Source: Alcaligenes sp. SORT26 | GTDB taxonomy: Bacteria; Pseudomonadota; Gammaproteobacteria; Burkholderiales; Burkholderiaceae_B | NCBI RefSeq assembly: GCF_017377875.1 | Contig: NZ_CP070975.1 | Coordinates: forward strand, 2,542,001-2,606,000 | Direction of reading: 5' to 3' | Length of the DNA stretch: 64,000 nucleotides | Shown: positions 8,604-18,017 of the stretch, one piece after another | Layout of the letters: every line of letters begins with the position of its first letter | How positions within the stretch are numbered: position 1 is the stretch's first letter | Notes under the pieces: model-generated | The model's input: only the letters and a program-made list of their open reading frames with translations | Told to the model about the DNA's origin: nothing | Database searches by the model: none | Translations under genes and position numbers: made by a program

Positions 8604-9575
8604 TCACTCAAGACTAATTTCTGCGGTCTGAACAATGCGCTGCCACTTGCTGCGCTCAGCCGCGATGAAGGTTTGATATTCATCTTGGGTGCCGGTGTAA
8701 ACCTGGCTGCCCTGTTGCTCCAGATGGGTTTTGAACTCCGGGTTGGCCAGTGTCTTTTGCAATGCCGTCTCCAATACCGCAACAACCTCCTGTGGAGTGC
8801 CCGGCGGGGCCAACAACACGTTCCAGGAACTGATGCGCAGCTCCGCAGCCCCCAGCTCTGCGCTAGAAGGCACATCGGGAGCAGCTGGGGAGCGTTGGCT
8901 ATCAGCCAGAACCAGGGCCTGAAGCTTGCCTGCGTTTACCTGCGGCATGATCACCGGAATTGCATCCATCACCATGTCAGCATGGCGGCCCACAACGGCA
9001 CTGACCGCTTCCCCTCCGCTCTTGAAAGGGATGTGTCGCACATCAAGTTTCTCGGTCAGCTTGAAAAGCTCTACCCCTAAGTGCGGGGCACTCCCTATTC
9101 CTGCCGATCCGAAGTTAAGGAGCCCTGGCTCCTGACGCGCATGGGCAACCAATTGGGAATAGCCCTCCGTTCCCAAGTCCGAACGAACCGCCAGAACATA
9201 CGGCGACCCCGTCACCATGCCGATGGGCACAAAGGCCTGCGGGTCGTAGTTGATTTTGGAAAGAATCAAAGGGTTGACCACCTGTGTGCCTACTGTCCCC
9301 ATGAACACGGTGTAACCGTCCGCTTTCGCATTTTGTGCAGCCTGAGCGGCGATCATGCCTCCGGCTCCTGCCTTGTTTTCAACAATGACAGTCTGGCCCA
9401 ACTCCTTGCCCAACTGCTGGGCAAGTAGGCGTGCCACCAGGTCGGTAATCCCCCCTGCACCAAAAGGCACGATCAAACGTACTGGCTGTGCCGGGAACGT
9501 TGTTGCTTGTACCGGACCCACCATCATCGTCAAGGCCGCCCACCCGGCCATCATCAAACCAAGCGTCTTTTTCAC
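8604..9575 (-). CDS. Bug-family periplasmic solute receptor (tripartite tricarboxylate transport type)
   Basis: A 323-residue extracytoplasmic binding protein of the large Bug family of Burkholderiales, which bind carboxylates, nicotinate-type acids and amino acids. It has a signal peptide (KK, hydrophobic stretch, cleavage after VQA) and the family blocks PVRLIVPFGAGGITD, ENKAGAGGMIAA and VNAGKLQALVL. The start was set at GTG 9575 because AGGAG lies seven bases upstream, 18 codons after the first possible start. No TctA/TctB-type membrane subunits are nearby, as is common for orphan Bug proteins. It heads the operon with the GST-like and aldolase-like genes. Ligand unknown. Confidence 0.92.
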   Translation of the reverse strand: MKKTLGLMMAGWAALTMMVGPVQATTFPAQPVRLIVPFGAGGITDLVARLLAQQLGKELGQTVIVENKAGAGGMIAAQAAQNAKADGYTVFMGTVGTQVVNPLILSKINYDPQAFVPIGMVTGSPYVLAVRSDLGTEGYSQLVAHARQEPGLLNFGSAGIGSAPHLGVELFKLTEKLDVRHIPFKSGGEAVSAVVGRHADMVMDAIPVIMPQVNAGKLQALVLADSQRSPAAPDVPSSAELGAAELRISSWNVLLAPPGTPQEVVAVLETALQKTLANPEFKTHLEQQGSQVYTGTQDEYQTFIAAERSKWQRIVQTAEISLE

Positions 9576-9933
9576 TGGATGTCTCCTGAACTTTTTAAGT
9601 TTGAATTGTTCAGGACACATTCTCATCAAAAATGACCCATCGTGTCAAATAGAACAAAAATGTCTTTGATGATTTTTTTAACGTATTAAAAAAATTAAAT
9701 AAAACAGGAGCTCGCAATACTCAGAATGCTTTCCAAGAACTAAACCTGTCTAAAAAGCTACAAAAATATCCTTTAAGACAATTTGTGTCCTTTGCGCTTA
9801 TTAATACCCCTCTTTTCTATGCGTGTTTCATACACCACAAATCCGTCAGCTTTCTCGACAGTCGTCACATTTTTAAACACAATCCGTATCGCGAACAATT
9901 CTCATTATGTTTATCGTTTACAGGGAAGTGATT
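9576..9933. other. Divergent intergenic region between Bug operon and siderophore receptor
   Basis: About 358 bases without a gene, AT-rich compared with its surroundings, holding the divergent promoters of the minus-strand Bug operon and the plus-strand receptor. Runs of A and T around 9660-9720 are seen, and a Fur-box-like site at 9891-9909. No tRNA or conserved RNA was recognised. Confidence 0.6.
9891..9909 (+). promoter_or_regulatory. Possible Fur box upstream of the FepA-like receptor
   Basis: The 19 bases match the GATAATGATAATCATTATC consensus at 12 positions, including an intact TCATTAT half. They end 12 bases before the SD of the receptor gene, a position where Fur would block transcription when iron is plentiful. 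The match is moderate; iron control is inferred mainly from the gene's function. Confidence 0.5.
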
Positions 9934-12192
9934 ATGAATGTATCGGCGCCTCCGGCTCGCCGCCCAATCTTTGCATTGGGCCTGCTCGCCACGGCTTTGG
10001 CAGCCAGTTTCAGCGCTAACGCGCAAACCTCCAGCGTCCGGGGTGGGGTGACCTCGCTGGAAGAAATTCGTGTACTGCCTTCGGCGGAAGAAGCTGTCAA
10101 ACAGGCACCAGGCGTGTCCACCATTACCGCCAAGGATATTGAAAAACGTCCTCCCGCCAACGACCTGTCCGAACTGATCCGCACCATGCCTGGTGTGAAC
10201 CTGACCGGTAACAGCCCGTCAGGTTCCTACGGCAATAGCCGTCAGATCGACTTGCGCGGCATGGGCCCGGAAAACACCTTGATCCTAATTGACGGCAAAC
10301 CGGTCAGCTCGCGCGATTCGGTGCGTATGGGTCGTGATGGTGAACGTAACTCGCGTGGCGACAGCAACTGGGTGCCCGTCAACGCCATCGAACGCATTGA
10401 AGTGTTGCGTGGACCAGCCGCTTCCCGCTACGGTTCTGGCGCGGCCGGTGGTGTTGTGAACATCATTACCAAAGCCCCTACCGACACCTTCTCCGGCTCG
10501 GTGGCGGCCTACGGTTTGATTCCTGAAGACAGCAACTACGGCTCCACACGTCGTACCGGCTTTAACCTGTCCGGCCCTATCGCAGACAAGCTGTCCTTCC
10601 GCGTCTACGGCAATATCGCCAAAACAGATGCCGACAAACCTGCGCTGAACGCAAAGTCATCCGGCATTGACGTCAGCGACAAAAATGTTCCGCCCGCGGG
10701 GCGTGAAGGTGTTCGCAACAAGGACATCAACGGTTTGGTACGTCTGGACATCAACCGCGACCACCGCCTGGAGCTGGAAGGCTCGTTCAGCCGTCAGGGC
10801 AATATTTTTGCCGGTGAACGCCTGTTCTCCAACGCCAATGCCACCATTGCCTCGCTGGCAGATGACGGCGCCGAAACCAACATCATGTACCGCCGCGCTG
10901 GCTCGCTAAGCCACTATGGCGACTATGGCCAGGGCCGCCGTTCGCGCCTGACCTTTGCCTACGAAGGCACCACCAACTCCCGCCTGAATGAAGGCATGGC
11001 AGGTGCTGGCGAAGGCAGCATTTCCAACCCCGGAGCAGGCTCTGTTTCCGAGCTGCGTTCGCTGAATATCTCGGGCGAATACAACACACCGCTCCAGATC
11101 GCCAACAAACACGTGCTGATGACCGTGGGCTTTGAGCACCGAGATCAAAGCCTGGACGATGATTACGCCACACGCTCTGGCCAGACCATCAACAAGAACA
11201 CCGACTCCAAGAGCAAAGCAAAAACCACGGCTGCTTATGTAGAAGGCAATATCGAGTTGACCGAGGCCCTGACCATCACCCCCGGTGTGCGTTTTGACCA
11301 CCACAGCAAATTCGGTGATAACTGGAGCCCCAGCCTGAACGCCTCCTACTTCATCACCGAAAACATCACCTTGAAAGGCGGTATTGCCCGCGCCTTCAAA
11401 GCCCCTAACCTGTATCAGTCCAACCCCAACTACCTGTACCAGACACGCGGCAACGGTTGCCCCTACGACCCCGTAACCGGTCAACGTGTCAGCGGTCCTT
11501 GCTACATCTTCGGTAATGATGATCTGTCACCCGAGCGCAGCATCAACAAGGAAATTGGTCTGGCCTACGACAATGCAGGCTGGGCTGCTGGCATGACCTA
11601 CTTCCAGAACGACTACAGCAACAAGATTGTGGCCGATATGGGCGACCAGACCATTCCTGACGCCATCTACATTGGCGGTTCGCTGGTGCGTCCGTTCCAG
11701 TGGGTCAACTCCGGGAAAGCTGTTATTCGCGGCCTGGAAGGTAACCTGACTATCCCGATTCTGGGCGAGAACGGTGACACTCTGAGCCTGAGCAACAACC
11801 TGACTTACATGATTACCAACAAGTCCAAGGAAACGAATCAGCCTCTGACCGTGATCCCACGCTACACCCTGAACAGCACACTGGACTGGCGCGTGAACGA
11901 CAAGCTGTCCATGCTGGCTACTGCCACGCTGTATGGCAAACAAAAGCCACGCTCGCACAACCTGTCCAATAACTCGGAAGTGAAAGGCGATGGGCTGCGT
12001 GAGCGTGGTTCGTACGCCATCTTCGGTCTGAGTGGCGCTTACCAGATCACCAAATCCACCAACGTGCGTCTGGGTGTGAACAACCTGTTCGACAAGCGCC
12101 TGTACCGCGAAGACTCGGGTAGCGGCCAGGGTGCCAACACCTACAACGAACCGGGCCGCCAGTACTACGCAACGCTGACTGCCAGCTTCTAA
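9934..12192 (+). CDS. TonB-dependent ferric enterobactin-type receptor (FepA/BfeA/PfeA family)
   Basis: A 752-residue outer membrane receptor for catecholate siderophores. A signal peptide (residues ~1-32, ending SANAQ) precedes the plug domain, whose blocks RQIDLRGMGPENTLILIDGKP, GDSNWVPVNAIERIEVLRGP and SRYGSGAAGGVVNIITK follow the FepA pattern closely. The 22-strand barrel ends in the aromatic YYATLTASF. ATG 9934 has AGGGA at 9922-9926 seven bases upstream; the in-frame ATG at 9907 would put nine extra residues before the signal peptide. It has its own terminator. The closest named relatives are FepA of E. coli and BfeA of Bordetella; enterobactin itself as ligand is inference. Confidence 0.9.
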   Translation: MNVSAPPARRPIFALGLLATALAASFSANAQTSSVRGGVTSLEEIRVLPSAEEAVKQAPGVSTITAKDIEKRPPANDLSELIRTMPGVNLTGNSPSGSYGNSRQIDLRGMGPENTLILIDGKPVSSRDSVRMGRDGERNSRGDSNWVPVNAIERIEVLRGPAASRYGSGAAGGVVNIITKAPTDTFSGSVAAYGLIPEDSNYGSTRRTGFNLSGPIADKLSFRVYGNIAKTDADKPALNAKSSGIDVSDKNVPPAGREGVRNKDINGLVRLDINRDHRLELEGSFSRQGNIFAGERLFSNANATIASLADDGAETNIMYRRAGSLSHYGDYGQGRRSRLTFAYEGTTNSRLNEGMAGAGEGSISNPGAGSVSELRSLNISGEYNTPLQIANKHVLMTVGFEHRDQSLDDDYATRSGQTINKNTDSKSKAKTTAAYVEGNIELTEALTITPGVRFDHHSKFGDNWSPSLNASYFITENITLKGGIARAFKAPNLYQSNPNYLYQTRGNGCPYDPVTGQRVSGPCYIFGNDDLSPERSINKEIGLAYDNAGWAAGMTYFQNDYSNKIVADMGDQTIPDAIYIGGSLVRPFQWVNSGKAVIRGLEGNLTIPILGENGDTLSLSNNLTYMITNKSKETNQPLTVIPRYTLNSTLDWRVNDKLSMLATATLYGKQKPRSHNLSNNSEVKGDGLRERGSYAIFGLSGAYQITKSTNVRLGVNNLFDKRLYREDSGSGQGANTYNEPGRQYYATLTASF

Positions 12193-12207
12193 AACCTGAC
12201 GTCTCGC

Positions 12208-12240
12208 CTCCAGACTGCTTCCGGCGGTCTGGAGCTTTTT
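12208..12240 (+). terminator. Intrinsic terminator of the FepA-like gene
   Basis: Eleven-bp stem CTCCAGACTGC (12208-12218) and GGCGGTCTGGAG region (12224-12234) with one G-T pair and a five-base loop, followed by CTTTTT. Position 15 bases after the stop. Confidence 0.9.
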
Positions 12241-12322
12241 ACTGGCCTAACGTCTCTTTTAAGCAACCAATATAAGAATTAGTCTCATTGTTATTCAATA
12301 TATAAGCCATCAGGGTTGAATC

Positions 12323-12347
12323 GATAATGAGAATCGGTATCATTATT
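12323..12347 (+). promoter_or_regulatory. Fur box (two overlapping sites) upstream of the CirA-like receptor
   Basis: Bases 12323-12341 match the 19-base Fur consensus at 16 positions, and a second copy shifted by six bases (12329-12347) matches at 13. Such overlapping repeats are typical of strong Fur operators. The site is about 80 bases before the start codon. A weaker similar stretch lies near 12275-12296. Confidence 0.8.
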
Positions 12348-12428
12348 TTCGCTGTAAGGAAAACACTGCCATAAAGAGCAACGCAACCGCAGCACACGCT
12401 AAAAACAGACACAAATTGGAAGTCGTCA

Positions 12429-14411
12429 ATGAAATCTCTATTTACCGTAAAGCGCTTGCCGCTCGTTCTGGCAAGCGTTTTTGCTGCCAGCGGTGCAGTT
12501 GCTCAAGAAAACACACCCGTTCAACTTAGCCCTGTTGTCGTTACCGCTTCGGGCTTCGAGCAAGACATTAAAGAAGCTCCTGCTTCTATTACCGTCATTA
12601 CCCGCGAAGAGCTGGAAAACAAGTTCTACCGTGATGCCTACGACGCCCTGCAAGATGTGCCCGGCGTTATTGTGACCGGCGGTGGTGACCGTCGCGACAT
12701 CACGATTCGCGGCATGAGCTCCAAGTACACCTTGATCCTGATTGATGGCAAACGCCAAAGCTCTACCGAAACACGTACCAACTCGGACTCCTCCGGTGTG
12801 GAAGGCGGCTGGACCCCTCCCCTGTCCGAAATTGAGCGTATCGAAGTCGTGCGTGGCCCCATGTCCTCGCTGTACGGCTCTGATGCCATGGGCGGTGTGA
12901 TCAACATCATTACCCGTAAAGTGCCCAAGGAATGGGGTGGTTCCATTCGTCTGGACAGCACTTTGCAGTCGCACAGCCGCTCCGGCGATATTTTCCAGGG
13001 CAACTTCATGCTGGGCGGCCCGATCAAAGAAGGCGTGCTGGGCCTGCAGGTCTATGGTCAGCAAACCAACCGTAAAGAAGACGATATCTACAACGGCTAT
13101 CGCAAGCGTGAATCCTTTGAAGTCGGTGCCAAGCTGAGCCTGACTCCTTCGGAAAACCACAGCTTTGTGCTCGAAGGCAGCACCAAGCGTCAGAAGTACA
13201 ACTCCACACTGGGTAAAACGGTTGAGCCAGTGGCTCCCGGCACCTCTTGCGGTCGCTTCGGTTGCCCGGACAGTTCCGAAACAGATTACCGTGGCGAAAA
13301 AGTATCCTTGACCCACAGCGGCAACTGGGGCTTTGCAACGTCCGATACCTACGTGCAGCAGGAAGACTTCAACAACAAGTCGCGTGACATGCGCATCAAG
13401 AACACCGATGCACGTACCGCCTGGGTCGCCCCCTTGGGTGATCACCTGTTGACCGTTGGCGCCTCTTACCAACACCAGAAACTGAACGATCAAACGGGCA
13501 ATCAGCTCTCTACAGGCATCAGCCGTATCAAGCGCACCCAATGGGCGCTGTTCATGGAAGATGAGTGGAGCCTGACCAACAGCTTCGCCCTGACCGGCGG
13601 CCTGCGTTACGATCACGACGAAAACTTCGGCAAGCACTTCAGCCCACGTATCTATGGCGTCTGGTCTGCCACAGACAACTGGACAATCAAAGGTGGTGTG
13701 TCGACTGGTTTCCGTGCACCGGACTTGCGTCAAACAATCCCAGGCTGGGGTCAGGTCAGCCGCGGTGGCAATATGTACGGCAATCCGGACCTGAAGCCAG
13801 AAAAATCGCTGTCCCAGGAATTGGGGGTGATGTACGACTCCCTGGAAGGCTTCTCCGCTGGCGTGACTCTGTTTAACAACGACTTCAAAGACAAGATCAC
13901 TCGCGTTGCATGCCCGACCAGCAAATGTACGGATGGCCCTAACCAGTTTGGCTCCAACCCGACAACCTACGAGAACGTCGACAAGGCAGTCACTCGTGGC
14001 GTTGAAACCAACTTCAGTTGGGATCTGGCCAAGGACTGGACCTTGAAAGCCAACTACACCTACACCGACTCCAAACAAAAGAGCGGTCCCAACGAAGGTC
14101 AGCCTCTGAACCAGATGCCCAAGCACATGGCTAATGTCAGCCTGGACTGGCGTCCTACCGAGAAGATCAGCACCTGGGCTCGGGTGAACTTCCGCGGTAA
14201 AGAAAGCGAACCCGTCACATCCGCCTCTTCTTCAACGACCAAGGCCTCTTCCTACACCTTCGTAGACCTGGGTGGTACTTACAAGCTGAACAAGAACGTA
14301 GATCTGTATGCCGGTATCTACAACATCATGGACAAGCAAATTCGCTACGACGATTATGGCTACGTCGAAGATGGCCGTCGCTACTGGTTGGGCGTAGGCT
14401 TGCGTTTCTAA
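12429..14411 (+). CDS. TonB-dependent siderophore receptor (CirA/IrgA-like)
   Basis: A 660-residue outer membrane receptor. A signal peptide (KRLPLVLASVFAASGAVA, residues ~8-25) is followed by a TonB-box-like start of the mature chain (SPVVVTASG) and a plug with DITIRGMSSKYTLILIDGKR, PLSEIERIEVVRGPMSSLYG and SDAMGGVINIITRK. The barrel ends in YWLGVGLRF, with terminal phenylalanine. The length and the plug motifs fit the catecholate receptor subgroup CirA/IrgA/BfrA, which is shorter than FepA. A strong Fur box lies upstream and a terminator directly after. It is separately transcribed from the FepA-like gene. The exact siderophore cannot be read from sequence. Confidence 0.88.
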   Translation: MKSLFTVKRLPLVLASVFAASGAVAQENTPVQLSPVVVTASGFEQDIKEAPASITVITREELENKFYRDAYDALQDVPGVIVTGGGDRRDITIRGMSSKYTLILIDGKRQSSTETRTNSDSSGVEGGWTPPLSEIERIEVVRGPMSSLYGSDAMGGVINIITRKVPKEWGGSIRLDSTLQSHSRSGDIFQGNFMLGGPIKEGVLGLQVYGQQTNRKEDDIYNGYRKRESFEVGAKLSLTPSENHSFVLEGSTKRQKYNSTLGKTVEPVAPGTSCGRFGCPDSSETDYRGEKVSLTHSGNWGFATSDTYVQQEDFNNKSRDMRIKNTDARTAWVAPLGDHLLTVGASYQHQKLNDQTGNQLSTGISRIKRTQWALFMEDEWSLTNSFALTGGLRYDHDENFGKHFSPRIYGVWSATDNWTIKGGVSTGFRAPDLRQTIPGWGQVSRGGNMYGNPDLKPEKSLSQELGVMYDSLEGFSAGVTLFNNDFKDKITRVACPTSKCTDGPNQFGSNPTTYENVDKAVTRGVETNFSWDLAKDWTLKANYTYTDSKQKSGPNEGQPLNQMPKHMANVSLDWRPTEKISTWARVNFRGKESEPVTSASSSTTKASSYTFVDLGGTYKLNKNVDLYAGIYNIMDKQIRYDDYGYVEDGRRYWLGVGLRF

Positions 14412-14432
14412 ACGTCTTAAGCTTGTGCAAAA

Positions 14433-14461
14433 GGCCGACACCTCTGGTGTCGGCCTTTTTT
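14433..14461 (+). terminator. Intrinsic terminator of the CirA-like gene
   Basis: Perfect 10-bp stem GGCCGACACC (14433-14442) and GGTGTCGGCC (14446-14455), three-base loop TCT, then six T residues (14456-14461); preceded by AA so a bidirectional role is possible. Confidence 0.95.
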
Positions 14462-14585
14462 ATTGCCCCTCCCAGACTCATCCAACCCAACCCGATCGAT
14501 AAGCCCTTCCTTCACACAACAGCGCTAGACTAAAGCCTGCCAGCCATCCAACCGGCTATAGAGTCACCACATTCGGGAGCTGATC

Positions 14586-15674
14586 TTGTTGTCCACCGAG
14601 CCTGACCTCGCTATCTACGCAGGCCCACGCGCCTACCGCCATATTCAAAGCCATGGTCTTCATGCCAAAGATATAGGCACCCTGATCGGCAGTGCAGGCG
14701 GACCCAAGGCTTTGGCGCTGACCGGACTGGATCAATATCTGTTCGCGGACTGGCTAAATAGACATGGCGAGCCCCTGTGGTTGTTTGGCAGTTCCATTGC
14801 TTCCTGGCGCTTTGCATGTGCGGCACAGAACGATCCCTACAAAGCCTTTGCGGACTTTGCGCAGCTCTACATTCATAGCCCCTTCCTGCCCAAATCCACG
14901 GTGGCGGACATTACACGCTCGACTCAGGCCATGCTCAAGACGCTGCTGGGCGACTCCGACACACAAGCCGCCATCCTGAATCATCCTCGCTATCGTTTTG
15001 CGATTACGGTGGCACGTAGCAAGGGCTGGGCGGGCTCCCGCAATCAGCGCCAATTAAGTGCCGCCTTGTTAAGCTGCATGGTCGGCAACTATCTACACCC
15101 TGCGATCCCGCACTGGTTCTTCGAGCGGGTCATCGTGCACGACACACGCAGCCCTTTACCCATTCACGGCAAACATCAAAGTCAGGCCCGGTACGCTGCG
15201 CTGGACCACGACAATCTGTTTGAAACCCTGGCCGCCAGCACCGCCATTCCATTAGTCATTGACGGCGTTGATGCCGCCCACAACTGGCCCGCCGGGTTGT
15301 ACCGCGACGGAGGCCTGGTGGACTACAACTTCTGCGCTCTGGATCTGGACAGTCCAGGCCTGACGCTATTTCCCCATTTCACCCAAAAGATCAGCGCTAG
15401 CTGGTTCGACAAATACCTGCCCCGTTGGCAAAAGGCCCGCCGCCCCCACAATCTGGACAATCTGATTCTGCTTTGCCCGACCCCTACCTTCTACGAGCGT
15501 CTAAAAGACCGCAAAATCCCTGATCGCTCCGACTACAAGCGCCTATCAGACACAGAGCGTCGTCAGGCCTGGCAGAACTCGGTAGATCAAAGCCAGCGGC
15601 TGGGCGAGCAATTCGCGCAATGGGTGGCGGCGGATCAGTTTGCGCAAGTCGTGCGCCCACTGCCCTTCCCTTAA
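14586..15674 (+). CDS. Patatin-like phospholipase family protein
   Basis: A 362-residue protein with patatin features: an oxyanion-type glycine-rich stretch GSAGGPKALAL (residues ~35-46), the nucleophile elbow LFGSSIASWR (about residue 60, GSSIAS, where the usual GxSxG ends in Ser instead of Gly), and the catalytic aspartate in RDGGLVDYNF. No signal peptide. TTG 14586 was chosen because GGGAG at 14575-14579 lies six bases upstream; a second TTG follows at once. It stands alone between a terminator and selD. A lipid acyl hydrolase activity is inferred from the family; substrate unknown. Confidence 0.8.
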   Translation: MLSTEPDLAIYAGPRAYRHIQSHGLHAKDIGTLIGSAGGPKALALTGLDQYLFADWLNRHGEPLWLFGSSIASWRFACAAQNDPYKAFADFAQLYIHSPFLPKSTVADITRSTQAMLKTLLGDSDTQAAILNHPRYRFAITVARSKGWAGSRNQRQLSAALLSCMVGNYLHPAIPHWFFERVIVHDTRSPLPIHGKHQSQARYAALDHDNLFETLAASTAIPLVIDGVDAAHNWPAGLYRDGGLVDYNFCALDLDSPGLTLFPHFTQKISASWFDKYLPRWQKARRPHNLDNLILLCPTPTFYERLKDRKIPDRSDYKRLSDTERRQAWQNSVDQSQRLGEQFAQWVAADQFAQVVRPLPFP

Positions 15675-15744
15675 GTAAAAGCCTGCTGGAACAAAAAGCA
15701 ATTTAGTATCATTTCAACTTCAACCTATTTCGCGGTGCGTGCTC

Positions 15745-16779
15745 ATGGATACTCCCATTCGTCTGACCCAATACAGTCATGGAGCCGGTTGCGGCTGCAA
15801 GATTTCCCCCAAGGTACTGGACATTATCCTGGCGGGCAGCGGTGCCCAGAATCTGGACCCGAACCTGTGGGTCGGCAATACCTCGCGTGACGATGCGGCT
15901 GTCTACGGCATCGATGAAGAACGTGGCGTAGTCTCGACCACAGACTTTTTCATGCCCATCGTGGACGACCCCTACGACTTTGGACGCATTGCCGCGACCA
16001 ACGCCATCAGCGATATCTACGCCATGGGCGGCAAGCCCATCATGGCGATTGCGATTTTGGGTTGGCCTATCAATGTGCTCTCCCCCGAAGTCGCCCGCGA
16101 AGTGGTGCGTGGTGGGCGTGCGGCCTGCGATGCAGCCGGTATTACATTGGCAGGCGGCCATTCTATTGATGCGCCCGAACCTATTTTTGGCCTGGCCGTC
16201 ACTGGCGTGGTCAATAAAGGCCAGTTAAAACGCAACGACACCGCGACCGAGGGTTGCCAGCTCTATCTGACCAAGCCTTTGGGCATAGGCGTGCTGACGA
16301 CGGCAGAGAAAAAAGCCAAGCTGCGCCCGGAAGATCAAAACCTGGCACGCGACTGGATGTGTACCTTGAACACCCCCGGCAGCCGCTTTGCACAACTATC
16401 CGGCGTCAAAGCCATGACGGATGTGACCGGCTTTGGTCTGCTGGGCCACTTGATCGAAATGGCCGATGGCAGCGGCCTGACGGCTCGCCTGAATCTGGAC
16501 CACGTCCCCCTGCTGCCCGGCATTGAATACTACCTGGAACAAGGCTGCGTGCCCGGTGGCACACAACGTAACTTTGACAGCTACGGCCACCGCATCGCTC
16601 CCATCAGCCAGGAACAAATCAATATCCTGTGCGACCCACAAACCAGCGGTGGTTTGCTGGTGGCGGTTGAACCTTCTGCCACGGCCGAGTTCCTGGCCAC
16701 CGCTGCCGAGCTGGGCCTGAAACTGGAAGCCATCGGGGAATTTATCCCCGCCAAAACCCACGCCGTCGAAATCGCTTGA
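15745..16779 (+). CDS. selD: Selenide, water dikinase (selenophosphate synthetase)
   Basis: SelD makes selenophosphate from selenide and ATP, the selenium donor for both SelA and SelU. The 344-residue protein follows E. coli SelD very closely: [19 protein letters not shown] with the catalytic cysteine C16 (E. coli C17), [39 protein letters not shown] and [13 protein letters not shown]. It has cysteine, not selenocysteine, at the active site, so it needs no SECIS. ATG 15745 was preferred to an in-frame GTG two codons earlier; no strong SD is seen. It shares one base with selU. Confidence 0.97.
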   Translation: MDTPIRLTQYSHGAGCGCKISPKVLDIILAGSGAQNLDPNLWVGNTSRDDAAVYGIDEERGVVSTTDFFMPIVDDPYDFGRIAATNAISDIYAMGGKPIMAIAILGWPINVLSPEVAREVVRGGRAACDAAGITLAGGHSIDAPEPIFGLAVTGVVNKGQLKRNDTATEGCQLYLTKPLGIGVLTTAEKKAKLRPEDQNLARDWMCTLNTPGSRFAQLSGVKAMTDVTGFGLLGHLIEMADGSGLTARLNLDHVPLLPGIEYYLEQGCVPGGTQRNFDSYGHRIAPISQEQINILCDPQTSGGLLVAVEPSATAEFLATAAELGLKLEAIGEFIPAKTHAVEIA

Positions 16780-17873
16780 TGCGCCCTGATACCCACCATT
16801 ACCGCGAGCTGTTCCTGAACGATGTGCCTTTGATGGACGCTCGCGCTCCCATCGAATTCAGCAAAGGGGCCTTTCCTGGTGCCTTGAACCTGCCACTGAT
16901 GAACGATGAAGAGCGGCATCAGGTGGGTATCTGCTACAAGCAGCACGGTCAGGACGCTGCCATTGCACTAGGCAACAAGCTGGTCAGCGGCCAGATCAAG
17001 GCAGAACGCCTGCAAGCCTGGGCACAATTTGCACAAGCACACCCCGACGGCTATCTGTATTGTTTTCGAGGCGGCCTGCGCTCCCAGATCACACAAACCT
17101 GGCTGCGCGAAGAGGCAGGCATTCACTATCCTCGTGTGGTGGGCGGCTATAAAGCCATGCGCGGCTTTTTATTGAACAATCTGGAGCAGACTGTCAGCAG
17201 CGCCCGCTTTCAGGTTCTGGGCGGCATGACAGGCACGGGCAAAACCGATGTGTTGCAGCAACTGGAGCACAGCCTGGATCTGGAGGGCTACGCTCATCAT
17301 CGTGGTTCCAGTTTTGGCAAACATGCCACCGAGCAGCCCAGCCAGATCGACTTCGAGCATCGTCTGTCCATCACCATGCTCAAAAAATCTGCACAAGGCC
17401 ATCAAAGCTTTGTGCTGGAAGATGAAAGCCAGACCATAGGCCGTTGCAGCTTGCCACTAGGCCTGTATCGAGGGATGCAGCAATGGCCCATCATCTGGCT
17501 GGAGGACAGCCTGGAAAACCGCATTACGCGCATCGTGCGCGACTACGTCCAGAATCTGCACGCTGAATTCACCGCACAGCACGACCCGCAAACCGGCTTT
17601 GTCCTCTTTGCAGAACAGCTACGTCAAAGCCTGGGTCGCATCACCAAGCGATTGGGCCATCAACGCTACCAGCATTTGGCAGCCATCATGGACGAGGCCT
17701 TGCAGGAGCAAGAACGCAGTGGTGCGCTGGACGGGCACCGCGACTGGATTGGGGGGCTGCTGACGCAATACTACGACCCTATGTACAGCTATCAGCGCGA
17801 ACAAAAAGCAGAGCGAGTCGTCTTCCAAGGCGATGCCGATGCGGTGCTGAAATATTTACAGCAACAGCACTAA
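16779..17873 (+). CDS. selU: tRNA 2-selenouridine synthase
   Basis: SelU (MnmH, YbbB) replaces the sulfur of 2-thiouridine at the wobble position of several tRNAs by selenium via a geranylated intermediate. The 364-residue product equals the E. coli length. The N-terminal rhodanese-like domain ends with YCFRGGLRSQ, with catalytic C95; a P-loop GGMTGTGKTD (K155) follows. ATG 16779 shares one base with the selD stop (TGATG). With SelD as supplier of selenophosphate this is a natural two-gene operon. Confidence 0.96.
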   Translation: MRPDTHHYRELFLNDVPLMDARAPIEFSKGAFPGALNLPLMNDEERHQVGICYKQHGQDAAIALGNKLVSGQIKAERLQAWAQFAQAHPDGYLYCFRGGLRSQITQTWLREEAGIHYPRVVGGYKAMRGFLLNNLEQTVSSARFQVLGGMTGTGKTDVLQQLEHSLDLEGYAHHRGSSFGKHATEQPSQIDFEHRLSITMLKKSAQGHQSFVLEDESQTIGRCSLPLGLYRGMQQWPIIWLEDSLENRITRIVRDYVQNLHAEFTAQHDPQTGFVLFAEQLRQSLGRITKRLGHQRYQHLAAIMDEALQEQERSGALDGHRDWIGGLLTQYYDPMYSYQREQKAERVVFQGDADAVLKYLQQQH

Positions 17874-17981
17874 TCATCCCTTCGCAGGGCGCCGCCCGCC
17901 ATCCAAGCCAGTCCGCACTGTCGTGAACAGGTTTGTGACACGCTGACACACGCCAGCGCGCACCCTTGTCAGAATCTGTCC

Positions 17982-17995
17982 TTGCTCTGACACAA
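17982..17995 (+). promoter_or_regulatory. Weak FNR/DNR-like half-conserved site before nosR
   Basis: TTGCTCTGACACAA keeps the outer TTG...CAA of the FNR/CRP-family anaerobic box (TTGAT-N4-ATCAA) and 7 of 10 consensus bases. It is about 60 bases before nosR, where activation by an FNR/NNR-type regulator would be expected. The match is imperfect and this call is tentative. Confidence 0.3.
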
Positions 17996-18017
17996 AGAGT
18001 AAACAAAGGGTAACCCC

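Noticed and set aside
12438-14126. 562-codon open frame antisense to the CirA-like receptor
   Set aside because: No start context and no recognisable motif; the + strand receptor is certain.
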